From Bdellovibrio sp. ArHS (GTDB lineage: Bacteria > Bdellovibrionota > Bdellovibrionia > Bdellovibrionales > Bdellovibrionaceae), in contig NZ_JTEV01000011.1 in assembly GCF_000786105.1 (NCBI RefSeq), positions 1 to 64,000 on the forward strand: DNA of 64,000 bases, in the 5' to 3' direction. The first letter of the stretch is position 1, and the number at the start of each line of letters is the position of its first letter. Both the position numbers and the translations under genes were made by a program. The notes beneath the pieces were generated by a model. The model was not told the DNA's origin and searched no databases. It saw only the letters and a program-made list of their open reading frames with translations. Of this stretch, positions 44,089 through 52,818 are shown one piece after another.

Positions 44089-44916
44089 ATGAACCCACTG
44101 TTGAAAACACAAAAAGTAGGATTTCTGGGTGCAGGAAACATGGCACAGGCCATGATCAAGGGGCTGGTTGAAGGCGGCATTCCGGCAAAAAACATCTACG
44201 CGTCCAATCGCACGCCCGGCAAGCTGCAAAAGTTAGAGGAACAATTTAAAATCAACACCGTGTCCAGTAATGACGAACTCATTGACCGTTGTGACATCAT
44301 TATTCTTGCGGTGAAACCCCAAGATCTTTTGAATGCTCTCGAACCCGTCACCCGCGCTTTTGATGAACATAAGATCGTCATCAGCGTCGCGGCTGGCATT
44401 CGCATGGAAAAGCTGGAACGTTTTATTCAAGGCGCCCGCCTGGCGCGAGTCATGCCGAACACTCCGTCGCTGATCGGTCGCGGAGTCATTGGGTATCTTC
44501 TGAATGACGATGACGACAGCGCCCTTGAAAGCACCGTCGAAGATCTTTTTGCACCCTTGGGCCGCGTGATCAAAGTGGGCGACGAAGATCAATTTGAAGC
44601 CTTGATGATTTCCTGCTCCAGCGGTACGGGATTTGTTTTTGAAATGATGATGTACTGGCAGGATTGGATTGAAGAACACGGCTTTTCCAACGAGGAAGCC
44701 CGTTTGATGACCATCGAAACCTTTGTCGGTGCGTCTTTACTGGCAGCTCAAGCGCGCGAAGGCGTGGAAGACCTGCAAGCTCGTGTGACCTCAAAGAAAG
44801 GTGTGACCGCAGCTGGACTTCAGTCTATGAGAGAACTGGAAATCGAGCGCGCTTTGCGCATTAGCTTTGAAAAAGCGGCCATGAGGAACAAAGAAATGGC
44901 GAGGGAAATCAAATAA
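44089..44916 (+). CDS. proC: Pyrroline-5-carboxylate reductase
   Basis: 275 residues. NAD(P)-binding VGFLGAGNMAQAMIKG, then VKPQDLLNAL, ARVMPNTPSLIGRG and the C-terminal P5CR helix region (VTSKKGVTAAGLQSM). It carries out the last step of proline synthesis. GGAG precedes the ATG. It lies 44 bases after yggS. The yggS-proC order is common in many bacteria. Confidence 0.96.
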   Translation: MNPLLKTQKVGFLGAGNMAQAMIKGLVEGGIPAKNIYASNRTPGKLQKLEEQFKINTVSSNDELIDRCDIIILAVKPQDLLNALEPVTRAFDEHKIVISVAAGIRMEKLERFIQGARLARVMPNTPSLIGRGVIGYLLNDDDDSALESTVEDLFAPLGRVIKVGDEDQFEALMISCSSGTGFVFEMMMYWQDWIEEHGFSNEEARLMTIETFVGASLLAAQAREGVEDLQARVTSKKGVTAAGLQSMRELEIERALRISFEKAAMRNKEMAREIK

Positions 44917-44976
44917 CCTTGCCCTGGCACAGACTCGGCCTTTATCCTTAAATCATGTTGTTCAAGGAGGAACAAA

Positions 44977-45519
44977 ATGAGAATCACTCCTATAGATATT
45001 GCTCATAAGTCTTTCGGAAAAAAGATGATGGGTCTTGATGCTGATGAGGTTATGGATTTCCTTCAGCAAGTCGCGTCCCAAATGGAGTCTTTAATTCAAG
45101 AGCGTAATGCTTTGAAAGAAGGCATCCGCGAAAAAGAACTTTCCTTGATGGAATACAAAGAGCGCGACCAGGTTCTAAAAGAAACCATTGCGACGGCTTC
45201 GCAAATGGCAGAACGTCTGCGCCAGGACGCGGATCGCGAAGCCAAGTTGATTATCGCCGATGCTCAGCAAAAAGCGGAAATTATCACTCGTGATTCCCGC
45301 GACTCGTTGAAAAAAATGTATCAAGAAGTGACCGAGCTAAAACGCGCTCGCATGCAATTTGAAGCCAACTTAAAAGCTTTGGCGCAAGCACATCTTTCGT
45401 TGCTTGAACAAGGCGAAAAGTACATGCCGCAAATGCAGCTTCCCAACCATAATATTGCTAACGGCAATGGCAACGGCGCGGGCCGCTCACCCAATGTGTC
45501 TCCGCTGTCTGCAGAATAA
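44977..45519 (+). CDS. DivIVA-domain coiled-coil protein
   Basis: 180 residues, strong AAGGAGGAA site. The N-terminal DivIVA domain (ITPIDIAHKSFGKKMMGLD, DEVMDFLQQV) is the membrane-curvature binding part. It is followed by a long coiled coil (~35-150) and a Gly/Asn-rich tail (NGNGNGAGRS). DivIVA homologues mark poles and septa; in Gram-positive bacteria they are encoded near yggS and yggU homologues, and the same neighbours occur here. In a Bdellovibrio-like cell it could mark poles or coordinate filament division; this is inference. Confidence 0.93.
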   Translation: MRITPIDIAHKSFGKKMMGLDADEVMDFLQQVASQMESLIQERNALKEGIREKELSLMEYKERDQVLKETIATASQMAERLRQDADREAKLIIADAQQKAEIITRDSRDSLKKMYQEVTELKRARMQFEANLKALAQAHLSLLEQGEKYMPQMQLPNHNIANGNGNGAGRSPNVSPLSAE

Positions 45520-45536
45520 AAGGGATTCATTCGTTC

Positions 45537-45821
45537 ATGTTAGAAACGATAGAAGGTGGAGTTCGACTCCACCTTTTTATTCAACCTAAAGCCTCGAAAA
45601 ACGAAGTTGTGGGACCCCACAACGGAGAACTCAAAATTAAAATCACGGCACCCCCTGTAGACGGAAAAGCCAACGAAACTTTGATCGAATTTCTATCTGA
45701 TTATTTCGATATTCCCAAACGCCGGGTGCTTTTAGTTAAAGGCGATACGGGCCGCCATAAGACGGTCGACCTTTTAGGCGTGGATGCCCCCACGGCACGC
45801 GAGTTGTTAAAAATTCCCTAA
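45537..45821 (+). CDS. DUF167/YggU family protein
   Basis: 94 residues, nearly all DUF167: HLFIQPKASKNEVVGPHNG, LKIKITAPPVDGKANETLIEFL and VLLVKGDTGRHKTVDLLG. The molecular role is unknown. It follows divIVA by 17 bases and ends at the terminator 45825-45858. The run yggS-proC-divIVA-yggU is therefore one unit. Confidence 0.93.
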   Translation: MLETIEGGVRLHLFIQPKASKNEVVGPHNGELKIKITAPPVDGKANETLIEFLSDYFDIPKRRVLLVKGDTGRHKTVDLLGVDAPTARELLKIP

Positions 45822-45824
45822 AAT

Positions 45825-45858
45825 AAAAAAGGCACCGTGTCTTAACGGTTCCTTTTTT
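45825..45858. terminator. Bidirectional terminator
   Basis: AAAAAAGGCACCGT pairs with ACGGTTCCTTTTTT except for one mismatch, with a six-base loop. It terminates the divIVA unit and also overlaps the last codons of the convergent gene 45842-46993. Confidence 0.88.
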
Positions 45859-46993
45859 TCTTCTTATCAGCTTTCAACTCTATCTGAAATTCTGCATCGT
45901 CCAGTTGCTGCTGCAACTGAGTGTCGACAGGCTTTTTACGAGGTTTCTTTGTGGGGCGAGGCTTAAATAGGTTCTGGTCGATACCGTCGTCAGTTTGTTC
46001 ACGGAACGTCGGCACTTGTTTTTCAGAACTTAACTCTGACTCGTGCATTTGCGAGCGGTAATTCGGAACAGGAGAATTCACGGGCTCGTAAGCGGGCTCT
46101 TCAGAATATCCTTCAGTCATATCAAAAGAATACCGTAGGAAGCCGCCGACATGAAATCCCGCAGCCGCGTTGGATCCGGCTAAGGTCGCTCCGCCATTCA
46201 CCTGCACGGTCCACTTCGGAGAAATCAGCCAATTCCCATAAACCTGAGAATCCAGAATATTGGGATTCACCGAATAAAACTTCATCGAGCCCGCGTTCGC
46301 ACTGTTGATGTACCCGGTGCGCAGAATCGTATCTTCCGTGTCATCTGTAATACTGCGGTACCCAAAGAGTTCAGCCCCTAAACGCATCCGTGGAAGTTTC
46401 AGTTGTGCACCAATACCGTAGGGCAACAAAAAGGACCGGCCATCACCGCGATAGTTGAATCCAACCCAGGCATAACCTCGATAGGTGCCAAAATCTTTTT
46501 GCGCTATTAAACGAGAGAGAAGCTCAAAAACACCCTCTGAATTCAAGACCGAATCTGACTTGGGGTCCACCTCTTCTAAGGGCACAACGGCAATAAACTC
46601 GGGCACCAACTGAAATGAACCATCATACATCAGAAAGTCCATCCCCGCCGCCACTTCCGTGATCGAACTGTTAGAGCGCGTGGCTAGTGAGTCCTTGCTT
46701 TCAGAATTACTCATCTTACCCCACGCCAAAACGGACCAATCCGAACGCGGCATATAACGCGACTCTAGATCCATATCCCAAAGGGAGTAATGATTTCCGC
46801 TCGGAAGATTTTGCGACCCGCCTCCTGACGAGGGGTAATTGGCTTCAGAATAAAAGTACTGGGTATTGAACTCAAAGTCCCAGCGATCTCGACGGTATTC
46901 TTTGTAATTATCCACAGCCCAGGCCGGTAACGACACGAGCGATAAGACTGCAATGAGGAGCTGCCAATGCGGAAGAGTATTTGCCATTTTCAT
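45842..46993 (-). CDS. Outer-membrane beta-barrel protein with basic C-terminal tail
   Basis: 383 residues with signal peptide (LSLVSLPAWA-VD). Residues ~25-285 have amphipathic strand patterns (WDFEFNTQYFYSEANY, RGYAWVGFNYRGDGR, KWTVQVNGGATLAG, HVGGFLRYSFDM). The tail (~290-383) is polar and very rich in Lys/Arg at the end (RPTKKPRKKP, KADKKKKRNR). Such a basic tail after a barrel is unusual; it may contact peptidoglycan, LPS or nucleic acid. A second ATG six bases later is an alternative start. It is divergent from the MFS gene. The family is not recognised. Confidence 0.75.
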   Translation of the reverse strand: MKMANTLPHWQLLIAVLSLVSLPAWAVDNYKEYRRDRWDFEFNTQYFYSEANYPSSGGGSQNLPSGNHYSLWDMDLESRYMPRSDWSVLAWGKMSNSESKDSLATRSNSSITEVAAGMDFLMYDGSFQLVPEFIAVVPLEEVDPKSDSVLNSEGVFELLSRLIAQKDFGTYRGYAWVGFNYRGDGRSFLLPYGIGAQLKLPRMRLGAELFGYRSITDDTEDTILRTGYINSANAGSMKFYSVNPNILDSQVYGNWLISPKWTVQVNGGATLAGSNAAAGFHVGGFLRYSFDMTEGYSEEPAYEPVNSPVPNYRSQMHESELSSEKQVPTFREQTDDGIDQNLFKPRPTKKPRKKPVDTQLQQQLDDAEFQIELKADKKKKRNR

Positions 46994-47016
46994 AACTTCC
47001 TAATATTAACAACCCT

Positions 47017-48234
47017 ATGACTTCGACATCAAACAAATCACAGCTCGCGATTATCTTTTTTACTGTTTTTCTGTATTTAGTGGGCTTTGGTGTAGTCATT
47101 CCCATTCTTCCCATTCTAAGTCGAAACTTCGGCGCAACGGCTTTGCAAACGGGTTTGTTATTATCCGTGTATTCATTGATGCAGTTTTTGTTTTCGCCGT
47201 TTTGGGGCAGATTGAGCGACCGCTTAGGCCGTCGTCCCATTCTGCTTTTCTGCCTTTTGGGCGAAGGGCTTTCCTATATCGTGTTTGCGCTGTCACGCAG
47301 TTTAGAATGGCTTTTTGTCGCCCGCATTCTGGCGGGATTTTTTGGCGCCAGCCTTTCCACCGCTTCTGCTTACATCTCTGATATCACACCGAAGCAAGAA
47401 CGCTCTAAAGGGATGGCTTTAATTGGTGCAGCCTTTGGGTTGGGCTTTGTTGTCGGTCCTGCGTTAGGCGGCGGTTTGGCGGTCTGGGGCCAGTCCATTT
47501 CTTCTGAACCGCACTTTGACACTTCTTTCGCTGCCTACTGGGTCGCAGCCTTGTGCTTCGCCAATCTGCTTTTCGGCATCAAATATTTGAAAGAATCTTT
47601 AAGCGATAAAAGTGAATCCGCAGAAAAGAAAAAAAGATTTTCAGTCATGTGGCATTATCTCAATCTGAAAACTGTCGGCGCCTTGATGACGGTTTTCCTG
47701 CTGACATCATTTGCCATGTCATCCATGGAAGCCACTCTGATCCTTTATATGGGTGAAAAGTTTCAGTGGAATATCAAACAAGTCAGCTTCGGCTTCGCGT
47801 ACATCGGCGTGATCATCGTCTTTACCCAGGGATTCCTGGTGCGCCGTCTTCTGCCAAAGTGGGGAGAAAGAAAAGTTCTTCGTTTGGGACTTGCTCTCTT
47901 CGCCATGGGACTGACAACGATTGCCTTCGCCAACAGCATAGGCATGATGGCCATTGCGATGACGCTGCTTTCTTTAGGAAACGGTCTTTCCAATCCGAGC
48001 ATTCTGGGAAGTGTCAGTCTGTTAACCGACAGCAAAGAACAAGGGGTCACGATGGGTGTCACCCAGAGCATGGCTTCTTTAGGTCGAATCATCGGACCTG
48101 CTTTTGGTGGTTTTTTGTACGGAGCTGTGGCCATGACGGCACCCTTTTGGGCCTCAGGAGCTTTGGCATTCTTAGGCTTCGCCATTGTTCTTTACATCTA
48201 CAAATTCATTCCTGAACACGGAAGAGTGAAATAA
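47017..48234 (+). CDS. MFS drug exporter, TetA-like
   Basis: 405 residues, 12 predicted membrane helices. The MFS motif A lies in FWGRLSDRLGRRP and the antiporter motif C region in GAAFGLGFVVGPALGG, both as in the DHA1/tetracycline-exporter group. It would use the proton gradient to export a small molecule; the substrate cannot be told. The ATG has no strong ribosome-binding site. It is two bases upstream of the rhodanese-like gene. Confidence 0.93.
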   Translation: MTSTSNKSQLAIIFFTVFLYLVGFGVVIPILPILSRNFGATALQTGLLLSVYSLMQFLFSPFWGRLSDRLGRRPILLFCLLGEGLSYIVFALSRSLEWLFVARILAGFFGASLSTASAYISDITPKQERSKGMALIGAAFGLGFVVGPALGGGLAVWGQSISSEPHFDTSFAAYWVAALCFANLLFGIKYLKESLSDKSESAEKKKRFSVMWHYLNLKTVGALMTVFLLTSFAMSSMEATLILYMGEKFQWNIKQVSFGFAYIGVIIVFTQGFLVRRLLPKWGERKVLRLGLALFAMGLTTIAFANSIGMMAIAMTLLSLGNGLSNPSILGSVSLLTDSKEQGVTMGVTQSMASLGRIIGPAFGGFLYGAVAMTAPFWASGALAFLGFAIVLYIYKFIPEHGRVK

Positions 48235-48236
48235 TT

Positions 48237-48569
48237 ATGTTTAACACTATTGGATACTTTCAATTTAATAACCTTATCCAAGGGCGTATTCCGATGTTGT
48301 TGGTGCTTTTAGACAACATCGATTTGAATCCATGGTTTAACCACGTGACACGTCTTCATCTGGAAAATATCACGGTCCACTCTCAGCCGGACGATGTTTT
48401 GTCTTTGATTCAACAGCGCAAGCTTCCTTTGCATTATGCCGTTTTGGTGCTCGACAATGATGGGGCGAAAAGTGCGAACGTCGTCGCGTCACTAGAAAAG
48501 GCCGGCTTCACAAACGCTTACTATATCAAGGGTGGATTCGCGGAACTGTCCACTGATCGTCATCAGTAA
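48237..48569 (+). CDS. Rhodanese-like domain protein without catalytic cysteine
   Basis: 110 residues. The C-terminal half follows a rhodanese fold (YAVLVLDNDGAKSANVVASL, then YYIKGGFAEL). The active-site loop, normally C-R-x-G-x-R-S, reads DNDGAKS, with no cysteine anywhere in the protein. It is therefore probably a binding module rather than a sulfurtransferase. It is coupled to the MFS gene (two-base gap), so it may modulate it. No export signal is visible. Confidence 0.7.
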   Translation: MFNTIGYFQFNNLIQGRIPMLLVLLDNIDLNPWFNHVTRLHLENITVHSQPDDVLSLIQQRKLPLHYAVLVLDNDGAKSANVVASLEKAGFTNAYYIKGGFAELSTDRHQ

Positions 48570-48603
48570 AATGTGATAAAACTCATAAAATTAAAAAAAG
48601 AAA

Positions 48604-48620
48604 GCGTTGTTACTCAACGC
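48604..48620 (+). promoter_or_regulatory. Inverted repeat upstream of the porin gene
   Basis: GCGTTG-TTACT-CAACGC (six-base arms, five-base spacer) lies 58 bases before the porin start and after the rhodanese gene. Without a T run it is a poor terminator; it could be an operator or leader hairpin. Confidence 0.4.
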
Positions 48621-48678
48621 ACTTGTTTGTAGCATAAAGTACATCGAAACGACTTAAAACTTTACACAAGGATGTACT

Positions 48679-49740
48679 ATGAAAAAGTTTTTGCTAACGT
48701 CATTGATATCAACTGCGACCGCCGTGTCTGCCCAAGCAGGTTCTTTGAATCTGGACATGAGAGCAGACTACAACTCAACAACATACACAGATTCCACTCT
48801 GCCAGATCAAACGAAGTTCTACTTCAAGACCGGCCGTTTGGATTACCAAGCTAAAGCTTTGGAAGACTTGTCCTTCCGCGTTCGCTTGGCCTTTAATAAA
48901 GACGCAACTCGTGGCGTAGATGCAACACAAACAGCTGTTGAGTACGCTTATTTGACACACAAAATGAATGACACGTTCTCTTTGAGCTTCGGTAAGTTCA
49001 ACACTGAGTTCGGTGGCTTCGAAGGTTCGACAAGTGGCGCGGATCTGTATCTGACATCTGAATTTTATACTCGCGCAAATCTAACAGGTGCAGCGACGGC
49101 AGCTCTGGGCGCTAACAACGTGGGAACTGCGTCTCTTCTTTATCAAACAGGTGTAAAGGGAACATTCACTTTCTCTGGTCAAACAGTTCACGTTCTTGCG
49201 ACCAATGAGGCTGGTGGCAACACCGCAGTAGGTCCGACAGATTCACAAAACTCTTCTATGTACGGCGTGATTTATCGTGGCGCTTTCGTAGACAAAGCTT
49301 TGAACCTGAACCTGAGCTATCACACAATGGCCGGCCCTACTGCTGATGATAAGCATCAATTCATGGCGGCAGGTGTGATGTGGAACTCTTCTCCGATTAT
49401 GTTCCAGTTCGACTACCTGGTATCTGAATTTAAGCAAGATGCAACCAGCAACAAAGACACAACTTCATCGATGGTGGCAAAACTGGCTTACACGGGCTGG
49501 GAACAATGGACTCCGCGTCTTGAGTTCACATCCACTGAAGATAAGCAGGAAATTGCCGGCGATATCACTCAAAAATTTATGGGTTACGGCGTGGTTGTTG
49601 AATACAAACCTTACGTAGACACAAACTTCCGCTACCACCTTTCTTATAACAACATCACAGAAAAGCCAGAAACTGGCGACGATGTTAAAAGAGACGAAGT
49701 GGTGGTCGGTGCCCGCTTGATGGCTGACTTCTTGAAGTAA
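48679..49740 (+). CDS. Porin-like outer-membrane barrel protein
   Basis: 353 residues, signal peptide ending at AQA-GS. The whole mature protein alternates as 14-16 strands: LNLDMRADYNSTTY, DLSFRVRLAFNKD, FSLSFGKFNTEFGGFEG, QFDYLVSEF and RLMADFLK at the end. FGKFNTEFGGFEG resembles the conserved early strand of phosphate-selective/general porins. Codon choice is narrow, and it has its own ribosome-binding site (AAGG) and a strong terminator, so it is probably abundant. It likely forms a general diffusion channel; substrate preference is not visible. Confidence 0.85.
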   Translation: MKKFLLTSLISTATAVSAQAGSLNLDMRADYNSTTYTDSTLPDQTKFYFKTGRLDYQAKALEDLSFRVRLAFNKDATRGVDATQTAVEYAYLTHKMNDTFSLSFGKFNTEFGGFEGSTSGADLYLTSEFYTRANLTGAATAALGANNVGTASLLYQTGVKGTFTFSGQTVHVLATNEAGGNTAVGPTDSQNSSMYGVIYRGAFVDKALNLNLSYHTMAGPTADDKHQFMAAGVMWNSSPIMFQFDYLVSEFKQDATSNKDTTSSMVAKLAYTGWEQWTPRLEFTSTEDKQEIAGDITQKFMGYGVVVEYKPYVDTNFRYHLSYNNITEKPETGDDVKRDEVVVGARLMADFLK

Positions 49741-50073
49741 AAACACTCCATCAATCAAATAAGCCGCAAAAACCCACAACAGAAATGTTGTGGGTTTTTT
49801 TATGCGCACAGTGCCGATAGCTTTTGCCTGTCATTCAAGACACGAAAAACCTAATCACGGGCAATTGAACGGTCTCGACTCCACCAAATCCTCTTCCTGA
49901 AGCGATCTAAATCGCGCCTAAAAGCGCTCAAGACCAAAGGCTGTGACGCAGGAAGAAAGGAAGGTCCAAGGAAGGGCATTAGAACTATCACAAAACCCTT
50001 GAGTTTGCTAATCTCTAAAGGTTAAAAAACCCAAGAATATCTTGTTCTTAAATGTCTGTTAGAGGTCGCTTAA
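49741..50073. other. Intergenic region before valS
   Basis: 333 bases between the porin terminator and valS. Apart from the terminator at 49768-49801 I see no gene. A cloverleaf or T-box-like leader could not be recognised, although the stretch ~49930-49985 is purine-rich. The valS promoter should lie in the last ~100 bases. Confidence 0.4.
49768..49801 (+). terminator. Intrinsic terminator of the porin gene
   Basis: AAACCCACAAC pairs perfectly with GTTGTGGGTTT around a six-base loop and is followed by more T. Confidence 0.93.
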
Positions 50074-52752
50074 ATGTCACAACAATTATCGGATCGTTAT
50101 AATCCAGCTGAAGTTGAAAGTCGTACGTATCAGTGGTGGGAAAATTCTGGCTACTTCAAAGCTCAGGATCAGTCCACGAAACCTCCGTTTTCCATTATCT
50201 TACCTCCTCCGAATGTCACGGGCTTCTTGCACATGGGTCACGCTTTGGATCATACGATTCAAGACATTCTGATTCGCTGGAAAAGAATGAACGGTTACAA
50301 CGCCATGTGGTTGCCTGGAACGGACCACGCCGGCATTGCCACTCAATCCGTCGTTGAAAGAGAACTCAAAAAAGAAGGTGTCACTCGTCACGATTTGGGC
50401 CGCGAAAAGTTCGTGGAAAAAGTCTGGGAGTGGAAACATCAATATGGCGATCGTATTTATTCACAAATGCGTCGTCTGGGGGATTCTTGTGATTGGGATC
50501 GCGCCGTATTTACTTTAGATGAAGGCGTGTCCAAAGCCGTTCGCAAAGTATTCGTCGCTTTACACAAAAAAGGTTTGATCTATCGCGGTCAACGTTTGGT
50601 GAATTGGTCTGGCCCACTGGAAACGGCTATCTCTGACTTGGAAGTTGAACACAAGCAAGTCAAAGGCTCCCTTTATCATATCTCTTATCCGATTGAAGGC
50701 ACGCAAGAGACCGTGACCGTCGCCACCACCCGTCCTGAAACCATGCTGGGTGATACCGCTTTGTGCGTTCATCCCGAGGACGAACGTTACCAGCACTTGA
50801 TTGGTAAAAATGCGATCATTCCGTTGATAAACCGGAAGATCAAAATTATCGCCGATACTTATGTCGATAAATCATTCGGCTCAGGCGTGGTTAAAATCAC
50901 ACCGGCTCATGACTTTAACGATTACAAGATTGGAAAATCTCACAATCTTGAATTCATCAATATCCTGACCAAAAAAGCGGAACTGAATGAAAATGCCGGT
51001 TCTTACAAAGGACTCAAAGTTCAAGAGGCCCGCAAGCGTATTCTTGAAGATCTTAAAGACTTGAACTTCCTGATTAAGGAAGAACCTCACGTGCATTCTG
51101 TAGGTCACTGTTCTCGTTCTGGCGCCGTTGTCGAACCTTTCTTGTCTGAACAATGGTTCGTCAAGATGGAGCAACTTGCAACACCAGCGAAACGTGTTGT
51201 TGAAAGCGGCACAATTCGCTTTGAACCTGAGTCATGGACAAAAGTGTATTTGCACTGGATGAACAACATCGAAGACTGGTGCATTTCCCGTCAATTGTGG
51301 TGGGGACATCGTATTCCTGTGTGGTATTGCAGTGACTGCGAACATCAGACAGTGAGCGAAGCTGATATCACGACTTGTGAAAAATGTGGCAGCTCGAAGA
51401 TCCACCAGGACGAAGACGTTCTGGATACGTGGTTCAGTTCAGGCTTATGGCCTTTCTCAACAATGGGATGGCCTGAAGATACAGAGACGCAAAAAACATT
51501 CTATCCGACAAATTATCTGGTCACCGGCCACGACATCATCTTCTTCTGGGTCGCCCGCATGATTATGTTGGGTCTGGAGTTCAAGCGTGATGTTCCGTTC
51601 CGCACGGTATACATCCATGGTTTGGTTCGCGATTCTCAGGGTCGCAAAATGTCCAAGTCATTGGGGAACTCTGTTGATCCCGTAGAGATGATTGAAAAAT
51701 ACGGAGCGGATGCTTTGCGCTTCACCTTCTCGGCTCATTTGTATTCCGGAAAAGACTTCAAATTCAGCGAACAGAGACTTGAGGGCTACCGCAATTTCAT
51801 GAATAAGATCTGGAATGCGGCCCGCTTTGCGTTGTCCAACTTGTCAGACTTCCAAGCTCCGGCAGAGGGTGTAAAAGCCCTTCCTAAACAGGCTGATATC
51901 AGCGTGTTTGACCAATGGATCATCACCAAGCTTGCCGAAGTGACGAAAGAAGTTGAAGAGGCGATGGAGACCGAAAGATTCTCAGACGCCGCAAACGCGC
52001 TTTATCATTTCATTTGGAATCAATTCTGTGACTGGTACATCGAATTTACGAAACCGATCATGAACGGTTCCAATGCGGATGAAAAGAAAGCCACCCAATT
52101 GGTAATCGCGCAGGTTCTCAACCGCATTACTCGTTTATTGCATCCATTTGCTCCATTTATCTCGGAAGAAATCTACCAGAAGCTTCCGATTAAAGGCGCC
52201 GCTTGTATCGTGGATCAATTCCCGAACACTCGTAACGACAAAGAATTCTTAAGTCTTGGCTCGGCACAGGCCGCTTTGGAAATTGATATCGTTAAAGAAG
52301 TGATCACAGCGATTCGCAATATCCGCGGTGAAAATCGCATCAGCCCGGCCACGAAAATCAACGCACGCCTGGGTGTGATGAACGACCAAGTCCAAAAAAT
52401 TCTGGGCAACAACAAAACCGCCATCATGACGATGGGACGCCTGGAAAATCTGGATATCGGAGAAGAAGGCAACTTGATGAAGTGTGCCGTCGCACCGGTT
52501 GTCGTTAAGGATGCCAGCGTGAAAGTTATCATCCCGCTTGAAGGCCTCGTGGATTTCGATGAAGAAGTGAAACGTATCAATAAAACGATCGAGAAGCTTC
52601 AGAAAGATATCACGATGCTGACCGGCAAGCTTTCCAACGAAAAGTTCATCGCCAACGCGGATGAAGAAGTTGTTGCGACTGACAAAGCTTTGTTGGTGCA
52701 GTCTAAAATTCAATTGGAGTCTTTGCGTGAAGCTTTGACTCGTTTCCAGTAA
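50074..52752 (+). CDS. valS: Valyl-tRNA synthetase
   Basis: 892 residues, normal for the family. HIGH motif in PPPNVTGFLHMGHALD, KMSKS motif in GRKMSKSLGN, the editing domain (TVATTRPETMLGDTALCV) and a C-terminal coiled-coil arm (residues ~830-890, VKRINKTIEKLQKDI). A Cys pair region (CSDCEHQ, CEKCGSS) is a zinc-ribbon-like insertion. It charges tRNA-Val. It stands alone with its own terminator. Confidence 0.98.
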   Translation: MSQQLSDRYNPAEVESRTYQWWENSGYFKAQDQSTKPPFSIILPPPNVTGFLHMGHALDHTIQDILIRWKRMNGYNAMWLPGTDHAGIATQSVVERELKKEGVTRHDLGREKFVEKVWEWKHQYGDRIYSQMRRLGDSCDWDRAVFTLDEGVSKAVRKVFVALHKKGLIYRGQRLVNWSGPLETAISDLEVEHKQVKGSLYHISYPIEGTQETVTVATTRPETMLGDTALCVHPEDERYQHLIGKNAIIPLINRKIKIIADTYVDKSFGSGVVKITPAHDFNDYKIGKSHNLEFINILTKKAELNENAGSYKGLKVQEARKRILEDLKDLNFLIKEEPHVHSVGHCSRSGAVVEPFLSEQWFVKMEQLATPAKRVVESGTIRFEPESWTKVYLHWMNNIEDWCISRQLWWGHRIPVWYCSDCEHQTVSEADITTCEKCGSSKIHQDEDVLDTWFSSGLWPFSTMGWPEDTETQKTFYPTNYLVTGHDIIFFWVARMIMLGLEFKRDVPFRTVYIHGLVRDSQGRKMSKSLGNSVDPVEMIEKYGADALRFTFSAHLYSGKDFKFSEQRLEGYRNFMNKIWNAARFALSNLSDFQAPAEGVKALPKQADISVFDQWIITKLAEVTKEVEEAMETERFSDAANALYHFIWNQFCDWYIEFTKPIMNGSNADEKKATQLVIAQVLNRITRLLHPFAPFISEEIYQKLPIKGAACIVDQFPNTRNDKEFLSLGSAQAALEIDIVKEVITAIRNIRGENRISPATKINARLGVMNDQVQKILGNNKTAIMTMGRLENLDIGEEGNLMKCAVAPVVVKDASVKVIIPLEGLVDFDEEVKRINKTIEKLQKDITMLTGKLSNEKFIANADEEVVATDKALLVQSKIQLESLREALTRFQ

Positions 52753-52766
52753 AGTCATCAGCACAC

Positions 52767-52803
52767 AAAAAAGGCGAGGTCAGTTTCTGATCTCGCCTTT
52801 TTT
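52767..52803. terminator. Bidirectional terminator after valS
   Basis: AAAAAAGGCGAG pairs with CTCGCCTTTTTT, with a further inner TCAG/CTGA stem. It separates valS from the convergent gene 52819-53586. Confidence 0.9.
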
Positions 52804-52818
52804 ATTTCTAATTTACAG

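Noticed and set aside
49880-49910. GGTCTCGACTCCACCA-like string resembling a tRNA 3' end
   Set aside because: The T-arm does not pair and no acceptor, D or anticodon stems could be found upstream.
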